A stretch of 35,866 nt of DNA, taken from contig SXKB01000295.1 in assembly GCA_005778215.1 (NCBI GenBank), forward strand, positions 1 through 35,866, read 5' to 3'. The stretch comes from Actinomycetota bacterium (GTDB lineage: Bacteria; Actinomycetota; Acidimicrobiia; Acidimicrobiales; Ilumatobacteraceae). The notes below the pieces were generated by a model. That model worked only from the letters and a program-made list of their open reading frames with translations. It did no database searches and had not been told where the DNA came from. Positions within the stretch are counted from its first letter, which is position 1. Each line of letters starts with the position of its first letter. Shown here piece after piece: positions 22,754 through 29,444 of the stretch. A program made the translations under genes and the position numbers.

Positions 22754-23626
22754 GTGTCACTGCCTCCGCCCACCATCCCGCGCTGCTACCGGCACCCCGA
22801 CCGAGAGGGCGGTCGCAGCTGCACCCGGTGCGGCAAACCCGCGTGCAGCGAGTGCCTGGTGCAGGCGACGGTGGGCTCACACTGCCTCGACTGCGCAAAG
22901 GCAGCGCGGCCCGATGTGAACACCCGGGTGAAGCTCGCCTCGTCGCGTGTGCTCGCCCCGGTCACCTACGGCCTCATCGCCGCGAACGTCGGCCTGTTCC
23001 TGGTGATGGGCCTCGCCGACCCGGCCGCGTGGCGGGGGCGCATCACCCCGATCCACGGTCAGCTCGGCCTCAGCCGTTCGCTGCTCCAGTACGGCGCCAT
23101 CAACGTCGACGGCTCGGCCATGGACCCGCACGGCTGGTACCGGCTCGTCACCTCCGGGTTCATCCACTTCGGCTTCCTGCACATCGCGATGAACATGCTG
23201 CTGCTGTTCCAGCTGGGCATGCTGCTCGAGCGCACCCTCGGTGCCACCCGCACCGCCGCGGTGTACTTCGCCAGCCTGCTCGCCGGGTCGTTCGGCGTGG
23301 TGCTGATGGCCAACGACGGCCTCACCGGCGGCGCCTCGGGTGCCGTGTTCGGCCTCATGGCGTGCGCAGCGGTGGGCATGCACCGCCGTGGTATCAACAT
23401 CTTCAGCACCGGCATCGGCACCACGCTGCTGCTCAACCTGGTGCTCACGTTCACCATCAGCGGCATCTCCATCGGCGGCCACCTCGGTGGCGCCATCGGC
23501 GGCGCCATCTGCGGCTGGGTGCTGCTCGCGCCAGGCTGGAAGCCCACGCCGAAGTGGGCGGGCTGGGCGGTCTGCGCCGCGGTCGCCCTCGTCTCGCTCG
23601 GTGGTGCCGTCGCACTCGGTTGGTGA
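22754..23626 (+). CDS. Rhomboid serine protease with N-terminal zinc-binding domain
   Basis: Protein of 290 aa. Residues 11-47 form a B-box-like cysteine/histidine zinc domain (Cys11, His14, Cys23, Cys26, Cys31, Cys34, Cys44, Cys47). The rest is a six-TM rhomboid core with His143/Asn147 (HIAMN), nucleophile Ser195 in GGASGAVFG, and His243 in GGHLGGAIGG. It should cut transmembrane helices within the membrane. This zinc-plus-rhomboid layout is common in actinobacteria. The substrate is unknown. It follows the CPBP protease gene with 5 nt between stop and start. Confidence 0.92.
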   Translation: MSLPPPTIPRCYRHPDREGGRSCTRCGKPACSECLVQATVGSHCLDCAKAARPDVNTRVKLASSRVLAPVTYGLIAANVGLFLVMGLADPAAWRGRITPIHGQLGLSRSLLQYGAINVDGSAMDPHGWYRLVTSGFIHFGFLHIAMNMLLLFQLGMLLERTLGATRTAAVYFASLLAGSFGVVLMANDGLTGGASGAVFGLMACAAVGMHRRGINIFSTGIGTTLLLNLVLTFTISGISIGGHLGGAIGGAICGWVLLAPGWKPTPKWAGWAVCAAVALVSLGGAVALGW

Positions 23627-23632
23627 CGACGC

Positions 23633-23651
23633 CGACGGCTCGACGCCGTCG
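23633..23651. terminator. GC-rich hairpin after the rhomboid gene
   Basis: CGACGGC, loop TCGAC, GCCGTCG: a perfect 7-bp stem 6 nt after the rhomboid stop. No T-run follows, so termination is possible but unproven. Confidence 0.4.
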
Positions 23652-23660
23652 CGCTGAACC

Positions 23661-23683
23661 CTGTGACACCCCTTTGGTCCAAT
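23661..23683 (+). promoter_or_regulatory. Promoter with CTGTGACAC-N8-TCCAAT
   Basis: CTGTGACAC (23661-23669), 8 nt, then TCCAAT (23678-23683), which ends 6 nt before the ATG at 23690. The -10 is poor, but the geometry matches the other three CTGTSACAC promoters. The 17 nt at 23657-23673 match 24996-25012 at 16 positions. Confidence 0.5.
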
Positions 23684-23689
23684 AGGGGT

Positions 23690-24967
23690 ATGGAGTTGCG
23701 GGTGCCGTCGGTGAACGAGGTGGCGATGATGTCGCCGGTCGAACTGCAGACGCGTGCGCAGGAACTCGACGTGCTGCGCCGGCAGGTCGAGGCCGCATCG
23801 GCGTTACTGGTGCAGCGGGTGGATGCGGCGTCGGCGTTCGTGGAGGACGGTCACCGCAACGTGGCGGCGTGGGGTCGCGCGACGAATCACTGGTCGCACG
23901 GTGAGGCGGCAGGGATGGCGAAACTGGCGAAGGCGTTCACGTTGCTGCCGCAGTTCGCCACGGCCGCGGCGTCGGGTGCGATCGGTGTCGCGCAGATGCA
24001 TGCGCTCGCGAAGCTGGCGGCGAACCCTCGGGTCCGCAACCACTTGAATGCTGACGCGGATCGGGTGTTGACCGAGGCGGCGCGGGATCTGCCGTTCGAC
24101 GACTTCGTCACGCTGCTGCGCCACTTCGAAGCGCTCGCCGATGCCGACGGGGCAGAGGATCGTCACGATCGGGCAATGCTCGATCGGCGCGCATCGGTCA
24201 CGTTCGTCGACGAGCGGGCCTTCCTCGACGCCGCCGGACCGGCCTACGACGGTGTCCTGTTCGACGAAGTGCTCCAGCACTACACCGAGCTCGAATGGCA
24301 GTCCGAGTGGGACCAACTCGCCACCATCCACGGCGACCGCATGTGTGCCGATCTGATGGAACGCACCCCGGCGCAGCGCCGATTCGACGCTCTGCAACGC
24401 ATCTTCGCCCTGGCCGCCAGTGGCGGCGACGGGAAGGGGCCGGCGGTCACGGTCGACATCCTCATCGACCAGGCCACCTACGAACACCAGTTGGCACTAC
24501 TGCTCGGCGGAGTCCCCGACCCGATCCCGGTGTCCCACGCGGCCCGCCGCCGTTGTGAGGACAGCCAGGGACATCTGGTCGACCCGCGCGCGGCGGTCGC
24601 CGCGTCGCTGGTCGGGCAGGTCCGTCGGCTCGTGCTCGCCGCCGATGGAGTGGTGCTCGACATGGGCCGCCGCCAACGGCTGTTCACCGGCGCCCTCCGC
24701 GACGCCGTGATGCTCACCGCACGCCGTTGCGGTCACCCCGGCTGCGGGGTCCCGGGTCACGCCTGCCAGGCCGATCACACCATCCCCTACGCCCGTGGCG
24801 GACCCACCAACGCCCGCAACGCCGGCCCCGAATGCGGTGGCCACAACCGCTGGAAGACGAAGGGCGCGTTCACGTTCCGCGACCGCTTGGGCAGATGGCG
24901 AACCTTCCGACCCGACGGCACCGAGATCGGCTGGCCCACCATCGTCGCCGCCCTCGGCACCGACTGA
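23690..24967 (+). CDS. DUF222/HNH endonuclease (13E12 type)
   Basis: Protein of 425 aa of the actinobacterial DUF222-HNH (13E12 repeat) family. The N-terminal two thirds is the helical DUF222 region. The C-terminal HNH domain holds Cys347, Cys352 and Cys382 as probable zinc ligands and the HNH residues His363 (ADHTIPYARGG), Asn377 and His385 (GGHNRWK). The family's biological role is not settled; in M. tuberculosis some members are reported as DNA-damage inducible. The ATG at 23690 is preferred over GTG 23663 for promoter spacing. The N-terminal part uses GCG and GGT codons more than neighbouring genes, a hint of separate origin. Confidence 0.9.
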   Translation: MELRVPSVNEVAMMSPVELQTRAQELDVLRRQVEAASALLVQRVDAASAFVEDGHRNVAAWGRATNHWSHGEAAGMAKLAKAFTLLPQFATAAASGAIGVAQMHALAKLAANPRVRNHLNADADRVLTEAARDLPFDDFVTLLRHFEALADADGAEDRHDRAMLDRRASVTFVDERAFLDAAGPAYDGVLFDEVLQHYTELEWQSEWDQLATIHGDRMCADLMERTPAQRRFDALQRIFALAASGGDGKGPAVTVDILIDQATYEHQLALLLGGVPDPIPVSHAARRRCEDSQGHLVDPRAAVAASLVGQVRRLVLAADGVVLDMGRRQRLFTGALRDAVMLTARRCGHPGCGVPGHACQADHTIPYARGGPTNARNAGPECGGHNRWKTKGAFTFRDRLGRWRTFRPDGTEIGWPTIVAALGTD

Positions 24968-24999
24968 CCCCGCAGCGCCACGACCCGGGTTCGGAAACC

Positions 25000-25022
25000 C
25001 TGTCACACCCCTCGTGCATGCT
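25000..25022 (+). promoter_or_regulatory. Promoter with CTGTCACAC-N8-CATGCT
   Basis: CTGTCACAC (25000-25008), 8 nt, CATGCT (25017-25022), then 6 nt to the ATG at 25029. CATGCTC and GAGCATG (25017-25031) also form a 7-nt inverted repeat with a 1-nt centre over the start codon. Confidence 0.5.
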
Positions 25023-25028
25023 CCGAGC

Positions 25029-25217
25029 ATGAGCAACTCGCCCGAGACCAGCCTCCCGGAACAGCTGGCCCTGCTCGGTCCCACCGAGCCGGCGCTGCAG
25101 TTCCGTCTCGATCAGCGCACCCGCGAGCGCGGGTTGGCGCACGTCGCCGCCATCAAGGCGCAGTTGGCCGCCCGTGCGGCCGCCCGGCAGCAACCGCAGC
25201 GCACGCAGGCCGCCTGA
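25029..25217 (+). CDS. Small protein of 62 aa downstream of the HNH gene
   Basis: Unrecognised small protein. After a Ser/Pro/Glu-rich start it has the stretch PALQFRLDQRTRERGLAHVA, then an Ala/Arg/Gln-rich helix AAIKAQLAARAAARQQ; it is basic and probably helical, so it might bind nucleic acid or act as a small regulator. Support for the gene is the promoter (CTGTCACAC-N8-CATGCT) that copies the one before the HNH gene, and an ATG at the expected leaderless distance. It is followed by a cluster of hairpins. Confidence 0.6.
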   Translation: MSNSPETSLPEQLALLGPTEPALQFRLDQRTRERGLAHVAAIKAQLAARAAARQQPQRTQAA

Positions 25218-25221
25218 CAGC

Positions 25222-25338
25222 GCGGCCGCCTTCGGTCTGCCGTGCGCGCAGCACGGCAGATCGGGCTTGCTCGATCGCTGGCAGGAATCCCGGCCACATC
25301 GGCCGCAATTCCTGACAGCGATGACGTAGCGCTCGTCA
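25222..25338. repeat. Cluster of inverted repeats between convergent genes
   Basis: Three inverted repeats in about 100 nt. (1) TCTGCCGTGC-5 nt-GCACGGCAGA, perfect 10-bp stem, 25236-25260. (2) ATCGCTGGCAGGAAT (25274-25288) against ATTCCTGACAGCGAT (25308-25322), 14 of 15 paired, with an inner CGGCC-ACATC-GGCCG stem (25291-25305). (3) TGACG and CGTCA, 25322-25338. An 8-bp palindrome GCGGCCGC lies at 25222-25229. No T-run is present. It could be a bidirectional terminator, a structured RNA or a REP-like element. Confidence 0.65.
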
Positions 25339-26328
25339 GCCGGCGGTGGGCGCCAGGGCGCGCACGGCCTCCCAGTGCTTGAGGTCGGGGTCGAGCGGCA
25401 GGATGGCGAGGCTGGTGGTGGTGACACCGTTGTCGAAGTAGCGCTGGATGGTGGCGCGGCATTCGGCCGGCGAGCCGTGCACGATCAACTCGTCGACCAA
25501 CGAATCGGGAATGGCCGCCAGGGCCGCCTTGCGGTCGCCGGCCTTCCAGGCGTCCCACATCGGCTGCAGCTCGTCGCCGCGGCCGAGCCATTCGTGGAAC
25601 TGGGCGTACACGGGCACGTTCAGATACGCCGCGATGGCGAACTTGGCTGCGGCGCGCACGGCATCGGCGTTCTCGCTGGGGCAGCAGAAGATGCGGCACA
25701 CGATCTCCTTCGGCTCACCACCGGCGGCGTCGTTCACCACGCCCACCACCTTGCGCACGTCGTCGGGCGACAGCCAGTTGATGATCGCACCGTCGCCCTC
25801 ACGGGCAGCCAGACGCAGCATGCCCTCGCGCAGCGCGGCCACGAGGATGGGCGGGGTCTGCTCGGGGCGCACGCCGAGCTTGAAACCGTTCACCTCGAAC
25901 GTGTCGTACTGCTTGACCACCTTCTCGCCGCTCAACGCATCGCGCAGGAACCGCACCACGTCGCGCACCTTCTTGTACGGCTCCACGAACGGCACGCCGT
26001 TCCAGCGTTCGACGATCACATTGCTGCTGCTGCCGATGCCGATGGCGAACCGGCCCGGTGCCGCGTCGGCCAGCGACGCGACGCTCTGCGCGAAGCAGGC
26101 TGGCGAGCGGGTGTAGGCGGGGATGATGGCGGTGCCGAGACGGAGGCGCGGCTCCCACGCCGCCGCCATGGCCAGCGGGGTGAACCCGTCGGCGCCGTCG
26201 CTCTCGGCCGACCAGATGTCGGTGTAGCCCAGGTCGGCCAGCTCGGCGAGCTTGTCGCGGTGGCTGTGCAACGGGCCGGGCAACGGCACGGTCATGCCCG
26301 GGCGCTGCGGCAACGGAGTGCTGGTCAT
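25336..26328 (-). CDS. LLM class (F420-dependent type) oxidoreductase
   Basis: Luciferase-like monooxygenase-family protein of 330 aa. The TIM-barrel pattern is visible: LADLGYTDIWSAESDGADGFTPLA, LRLGTAIIPAYTRSPACFAQS, FAIGIGSSSNVIVERWNG, and PPILVAALREGMLRLAAREGDGAIINWL. Such proteins in mycothiol-using actinobacteria normally use coenzyme F420, sometimes FMN. The substrate is unknown. The ATG overlaps the TGA of the upstream thioesterase gene (ATGA), so they form a coupled pair, probably in one lipid or CoA-ester pathway. Confidence 0.9.
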   Translation of the reverse strand: MTSTPLPQRPGMTVPLPGPLHSHRDKLAELADLGYTDIWSAESDGADGFTPLAMAAAWEPRLRLGTAIIPAYTRSPACFAQSVASLADAAPGRFAIGIGSSSNVIVERWNGVPFVEPYKKVRDVVRFLRDALSGEKVVKQYDTFEVNGFKLGVRPEQTPPILVAALREGMLRLAAREGDGAIINWLSPDDVRKVVGVVNDAAGGEPKEIVCRIFCCPSENADAVRAAAKFAIAAYLNVPVYAQFHEWLGRGDELQPMWDAWKAGDRKAALAAIPDSLVDELIVHGSPAECRATIQRYFDNGVTTTSLAILPLDPDLKHWEAVRALAPTAG

Positions 26329-27170
26329 GATGGTTCCCCCTTCGTCGGCGGCAGCAGGCGTGCCGCGTCCTCACCTTTCCAGAAACGCACGATGCAGCTC
26401 TGACTGGCCGTGGCCAGCAAGGTGCCGTCCTCGGCGAACATGTGCACCAGACCGTGGCCGAAGCCCCGTTCCACGGCGTGCACGCGGATGTCGAGCAACA
26501 CCCACTGGGTGGGCACCAGGCGCACCACGCGCAGCGTGTTGTCGAGACTGTTGCCACCCCCGCGCACGCCGAGCGTCTGCCCCACGCCCATCGGCACGAA
26601 GTCGCCCAGCACCGCCAGCGCGGCAGCGTCGACCCCTTCGATCACGTCGGGGATGCGCGCCCACATCATCACCTGGCCGTCGCCGTGGGAGCCGTCGAGC
26701 TCGTCGAACGGACGTCCCTTCGCGAGGCGCTGGTCGAGCTTGTCGTTGATGGTGCCGTCGATCGGGCCACGGAACGGACGCTCGGGACACCGGTCGGGCG
26801 GCGGCACGTCGGGCATCTGCTCGAACTGGCCACGCAGGTCGAGCGGCCGGTCGCCGAGCGCAGCGTTCACGGTGAGGATCTCACGGTTGCCGACGTGGCA
26901 CACCGCACGGGCCTGGGTCATCTGGTGCCCGGTCACGGCCAACGTGACGTCGATGTCCATCACCTCGCCGGGCTTCGCGTAGCTGAGGTACTGGGCCGTG
27001 GCCCACACCGTCTCGCGGCCGCTGGTGCCCTCCATCGCCGAGATGGCCGCACCCAGACCCGCCCCGCCGAACAGGAAGTTGCCGGTGGTGGCCACCGACT
27101 GGGTGACCTCCATCGACCAGCGATACGGGTTGTGGCTCTGCCAGAGGCCGAGGAACGAGCGGGTGTCCAT
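26325..27170 (-). CDS. Acyl-CoA thioesterase (TesB-like double hotdog)
   Basis: Thioesterase-family protein of 281 aa that should hydrolyse acyl-CoA to free acid and CoA. The first hotdog includes NFLFGGAGLGAAISAM and TAQYLSYAKPGEVMDIDV; the second includes the TesB-like SLDNTLRVVRLVPTQWVLLDI and the terminal DGTLLATASQSCIVRF. In TesB the active Asp, Thr and Gln lie in these blocks; Asp in SLDN and Gln in ASQ match. It is translationally coupled to the LLM oxidoreductase. TAGAGT on the minus strand ends 9 nt before the ATG. Confidence 0.88.
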   Translation of the reverse strand: MDTRSFLGLWQSHNPYRWSMEVTQSVATTGNFLFGGAGLGAAISAMEGTSGRETVWATAQYLSYAKPGEVMDIDVTLAVTGHQMTQARAVCHVGNREILTVNAALGDRPLDLRGQFEQMPDVPPPDRCPERPFRGPIDGTINDKLDQRLAKGRPFDELDGSHGDGQVMMWARIPDVIEGVDAAALAVLGDFVPMGVGQTLGVRGGGNSLDNTLRVVRLVPTQWVLLDIRVHAVERGFGHGLVHMFAEDGTLLATASQSCIVRFWKGEDAARLLPPTKGEPS

Positions 27171-27179
27171 GTCGGTCCG

Positions 27180-27185
27180 ACTCTA
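27180..27185 (-). promoter_or_regulatory. -10 box TAGAGT of the thioesterase gene
   Basis: TAGAGT on the minus strand ends 9 nt before the ATG at 27170, giving a very short leader. Confidence 0.4.
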
Positions 27186-27192
27186 GGGGCGG

Positions 27193-27198
27193 CACACT
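27193..27198 (+). promoter_or_regulatory. -10-like box CACACT of the 122-aa gene
   Basis: CACACT ends 6 nt before the ATG at 27205. The first base differs from the T consensus. Confidence 0.3.
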
Positions 27199-27204
27199 GA
27201 CGGC

Positions 27205-27573
27205 ATGGAGTTCACGATGAAGTACGACGCCCTCGGCACGGGCGTGATGACCCCGCTCGGCGCCGGACGGAAGCGCAGCCGCGTCGTGGTCACCGACACC
27301 GAGATCACCGTCACCCAGGGGTGGGCCTTCCGGGCCACCGTGCCCCGCTCGTCCATCACCGACGCCCGGCGCACACCGGGCAAGGTGCTCAGCCGCGGCG
27401 CACACGGCTGGTCGGGCCGCTGGTTGGTGAACGGTGCCGGCGACGGGCTGGTGCGCATCACCATCGCCCCGACCGCGCGTGCGCGTGTCACGGGCGTGCC
27501 GGTGTCGTTGCGCGAGCTGACGGTGAGCGTCGACGACCCCGACGCACTCGTCGCAGCGTTGCAGCCCGGCTGA
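27205..27573 (+). CDS. Conserved hypothetical, PH-like, 122 aa
   Basis: Small basic protein, mostly beta-strand by pattern (KRSRVVVTDTEITVTQGWAFRATVPRSSITDA, WLVNGAGDGLVRITIAP, RELTVSVDDPDALVAAL). This resembles small actinobacterial PH-like proteins of unknown function, where a seven-strand barrel ends in a helix (here DPDALVAALQ). No signal peptide or membrane segment is seen. It ends 7 nt from the opposing ABM-like gene. Confidence 0.65.
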   Translation: MEFTMKYDALGTGVMTPLGAGRKRSRVVVTDTEITVTQGWAFRATVPRSSITDARRTPGKVLSRGAHGWSGRWLVNGAGDGLVRITIAPTARARVTGVPVSLRELTVSVDDPDALVAALQPG

Positions 27574-27580
27574 CGGCGGG

Positions 27581-27976
27581 TCAGTCGCCGAGGCGTTCGA
27601 ACCGGCTCCAGCGATGGACGCCGTACGACGACTCCTCGTGCATCGCCCGCACCAGCTCCACCTGGCCGGTGAACCGCCGGTCGAACTCGGCCTGGATACG
27701 GGCCTGGATGTCGGCGGCGCCCACCGCGCGCCACGCCGCCATCGATTCCCACACGAACGACAACGTCACTTCGCCCGGCTTCGAGTCGTCGAGCCACACC
27801 TCCTTCGACAGGAACGGGATCCGCTCCGAGCCGGGCAGGAACGCCTCGCCCATCGTCCACACCTCGTGGTCGATGCGCAGGAACTCGTCGAGCTGCGACG
27901 GCTCGACGCGGAACACCAACACCTCCACGGGCAGTCGTTCGTCCGAGGTGTAGCGGTGGGTGGCGGTCACGGTCAC
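27581..27976 (-). CDS. TIGR03792-like (ABM-fold) protein, 131 aa
   Basis: Small protein with the pattern of the TIGR03792 family, a dimeric alpha-beta barrel like antibiotic-biosynthesis monooxygenases: LPVEVLVFRVEPSQLDEFLRIDHEVWT, FLSKEVWLDDSKPGEVTLSFVWESMAAWRAV. Function is unknown. Three in-frame GTG codons lie in a row (27982, 27976, 27970); the middle one is chosen because TAGCGT on the minus strand ends 7 nt before it, the common spacing in this window. It is divergent from the amidase gene. Confidence 0.72.
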   Translation of the reverse strand: MTVTATHRYTSDERLPVEVLVFRVEPSQLDEFLRIDHEVWTMGEAFLPGSERIPFLSKEVWLDDSKPGEVTLSFVWESMAAWRAVGAADIQARIQAEFDRRFTGQVELVRAMHEESSYGVHRWSRFERLGD

Positions 27977-27983
27977 GGTCACG

Positions 27984-27989
27984 ACGCTA
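27984..27989 (-). promoter_or_regulatory. -10 box TAGCGT of the ABM-like gene
   Basis: TAGCGT on the minus strand ends 7 nt before the GTG at 27976 and so decides among three tandem GTG codons. Confidence 0.45.
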
Positions 27990-28012
27990 CGCCCCGCCCG
28001 ACACGGCCGCAG

Positions 28013-28018
28013 TACGCT
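28013..28018 (+). promoter_or_regulatory. -10 box TACGCT of the amidase gene
   Basis: TACGCT ends 8 nt before the ATG at 28027. Confidence 0.45.
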
Positions 28019-28026
28019 CCCCCGAC

Positions 28027-29436
28027 ATGGGGAACACACCGTGGCAGGGCGATGCCTGCTCGCTCGTCGATGAATTCCGTGCCGGCCGCCGGTCGCCGTC
28101 GGAGGAACTGCAGGCCACGTTCGACGCCATCGAGGCCAGCGACCTGAACGCGTTCTGCTTCCTCGATCGCGAGCAGGCCGAGGCGTCGGCGCGTGCGGCC
28201 GATGTGAGCAAGCCGTTCGGCGGCGTGCCCATCGGCGTGAAGGAGCTCGACATGGTGACGGGCTGGCCCGACACCCACGCCTCGATGCCGCTCAAGGATC
28301 ACGTGGCCGACTGCACCAGCACGATGGTGCAACGGGTGCGCGACCTGGGCGGCGCCGTGCTGGTGGGCCAGACCACGGCCAGCGAGTTCGGCGGCGTGAA
28401 CCTCACCCGCACGGTGCTGCACGGCACCACCCACAACCCGTGGCAGCACGGCACCACCCCGGGCGGCAGCTCGGGCGGCACCGCCGCGGCAGTGGCCGGC
28501 GGCATCTGCACGCTCGGCACAGCGGGCGACGGCGGCGGCAGCATCCGCATCCCCGCCGGCTTCACCGGTCTGGTCGGGCTGAAGGCCACCATCGGCCGCA
28601 TCCCTCGTGGCCCGAAGGCCACCTACGGCAATCTCACCGTCACCATCGGCTGCCTGTCGCGGTCGGTGCGCGACACGGCGCGCTGGTTCGACGTGTGCAA
28701 CGGCTTCGACGCCCGCGACCCGCTCAGCATGCCGCGCGAGGACGGGTGGGAAGCCGGGCTCGGCAGCCACCTCGACGCACTCCGCGGGGCGAAGGTCGCG
28801 TTCGCACCCAACTGGGGCAACGCAACGGTGTCGCCGATGATGTGGGAACTGCTCGAGGCTGCCGGCGCCGAACTGGTCGACGAGCTCGGCATGCGGCGCG
28901 TCGACGGCGTCGACGTCGCACTCCCCCGCATGGGTGCCGCATGGTCGCTCAGCGGCAACATCGCCATCGAGGCGCAGCTCGTCGACCACTGGCCCCAGTG
29001 CGCCGACGATCTCACGCCCGAGATCCGGTTCGGCATGGAGATGGCGGTCGGCAAGTACGACGCCGCGGCCCGCGCCAAGATCGAGCGGCGGCGCATGGAG
29101 GTGAACGAGGCGATGGCCCGCATCTTCGACCCGGTCGGCGGCGTCGACTTCGTCATCACCGCCACGAACCCCGACGTGGCGTTCGCCGCCGACGGGCCGC
29201 TGCCCGGCGTGTTCGGCGGCATCGACGCCGGCCCCGGGAACAACGGGCGACTCACGTTCCCCGCGAACCTCCACGGCAACCCGGCCATCCAGATCCCGGC
29301 GGGCACGCTCGACGGGCTGCCCATCGGGCTGCAGGTGGTCGGCCGCCACTTCACCGAGACGTTGCTGCTCGACATGGCGCTCACGGTCGAGCGCACCCGT
29401 CCGTGGCCGCTGGTGGCCCCGGGCAGCCCCCACTGA
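28027..29436 (+). CDS. Amidase (amidase-signature family)
   Basis: Amidase-signature hydrolase of 469 aa. The Ser-cisSer-Lys triad is complete: Lys72 (IGVKEL), cis-Ser148 in TPGGSSGG and nucleophile Ser172 in GDGGGSIRIPAG; the two serines are 24 residues apart, as in characterised members. It hydrolyses an amide or aryl-acyl bond; the substrate is not evident. It is not a GatA by context, since no gatC or gatB is near. The MFS gene begins 8 nt after its stop, so export or uptake of its substrate or product is a reasonable inference. Confidence 0.92.
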   Translation: MGNTPWQGDACSLVDEFRAGRRSPSEELQATFDAIEASDLNAFCFLDREQAEASARAADVSKPFGGVPIGVKELDMVTGWPDTHASMPLKDHVADCTSTMVQRVRDLGGAVLVGQTTASEFGGVNLTRTVLHGTTHNPWQHGTTPGGSSGGTAAAVAGGICTLGTAGDGGGSIRIPAGFTGLVGLKATIGRIPRGPKATYGNLTVTIGCLSRSVRDTARWFDVCNGFDARDPLSMPREDGWEAGLGSHLDALRGAKVAFAPNWGNATVSPMMWELLEAAGAELVDELGMRRVDGVDVALPRMGAAWSLSGNIAIEAQLVDHWPQCADDLTPEIRFGMEMAVGKYDAAARAKIERRRMEVNEAMARIFDPVGGVDFVITATNPDVAFAADGPLPGVFGGIDAGPGNNGRLTFPANLHGNPAIQIPAGTLDGLPIGLQVVGRHFTETLLLDMALTVERTRPWPLVAPGSPH

Positions 29437-29444
29437 CCTCCGGC

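Noticed and set aside
23663-23689. GTG start at 23663 for the HNH gene
   Set aside because: It would put the start inside the CTGTGACAC promoter element; ATG 23690 has the expected spacing to TCCAAT.
27968-27982. GTGACC repeated three times as a microsatellite-like repeat
   Set aside because: Too short to be a repeat feature; it simply gives three candidate start codons for the ABM-like gene.
28440-29444. Upstream extension of the MFS transporter frame
   Set aside because: It is an Arg/His-rich shadow of the amidase gene in another frame; the transporter's first membrane segment fits the ATG at 29445.
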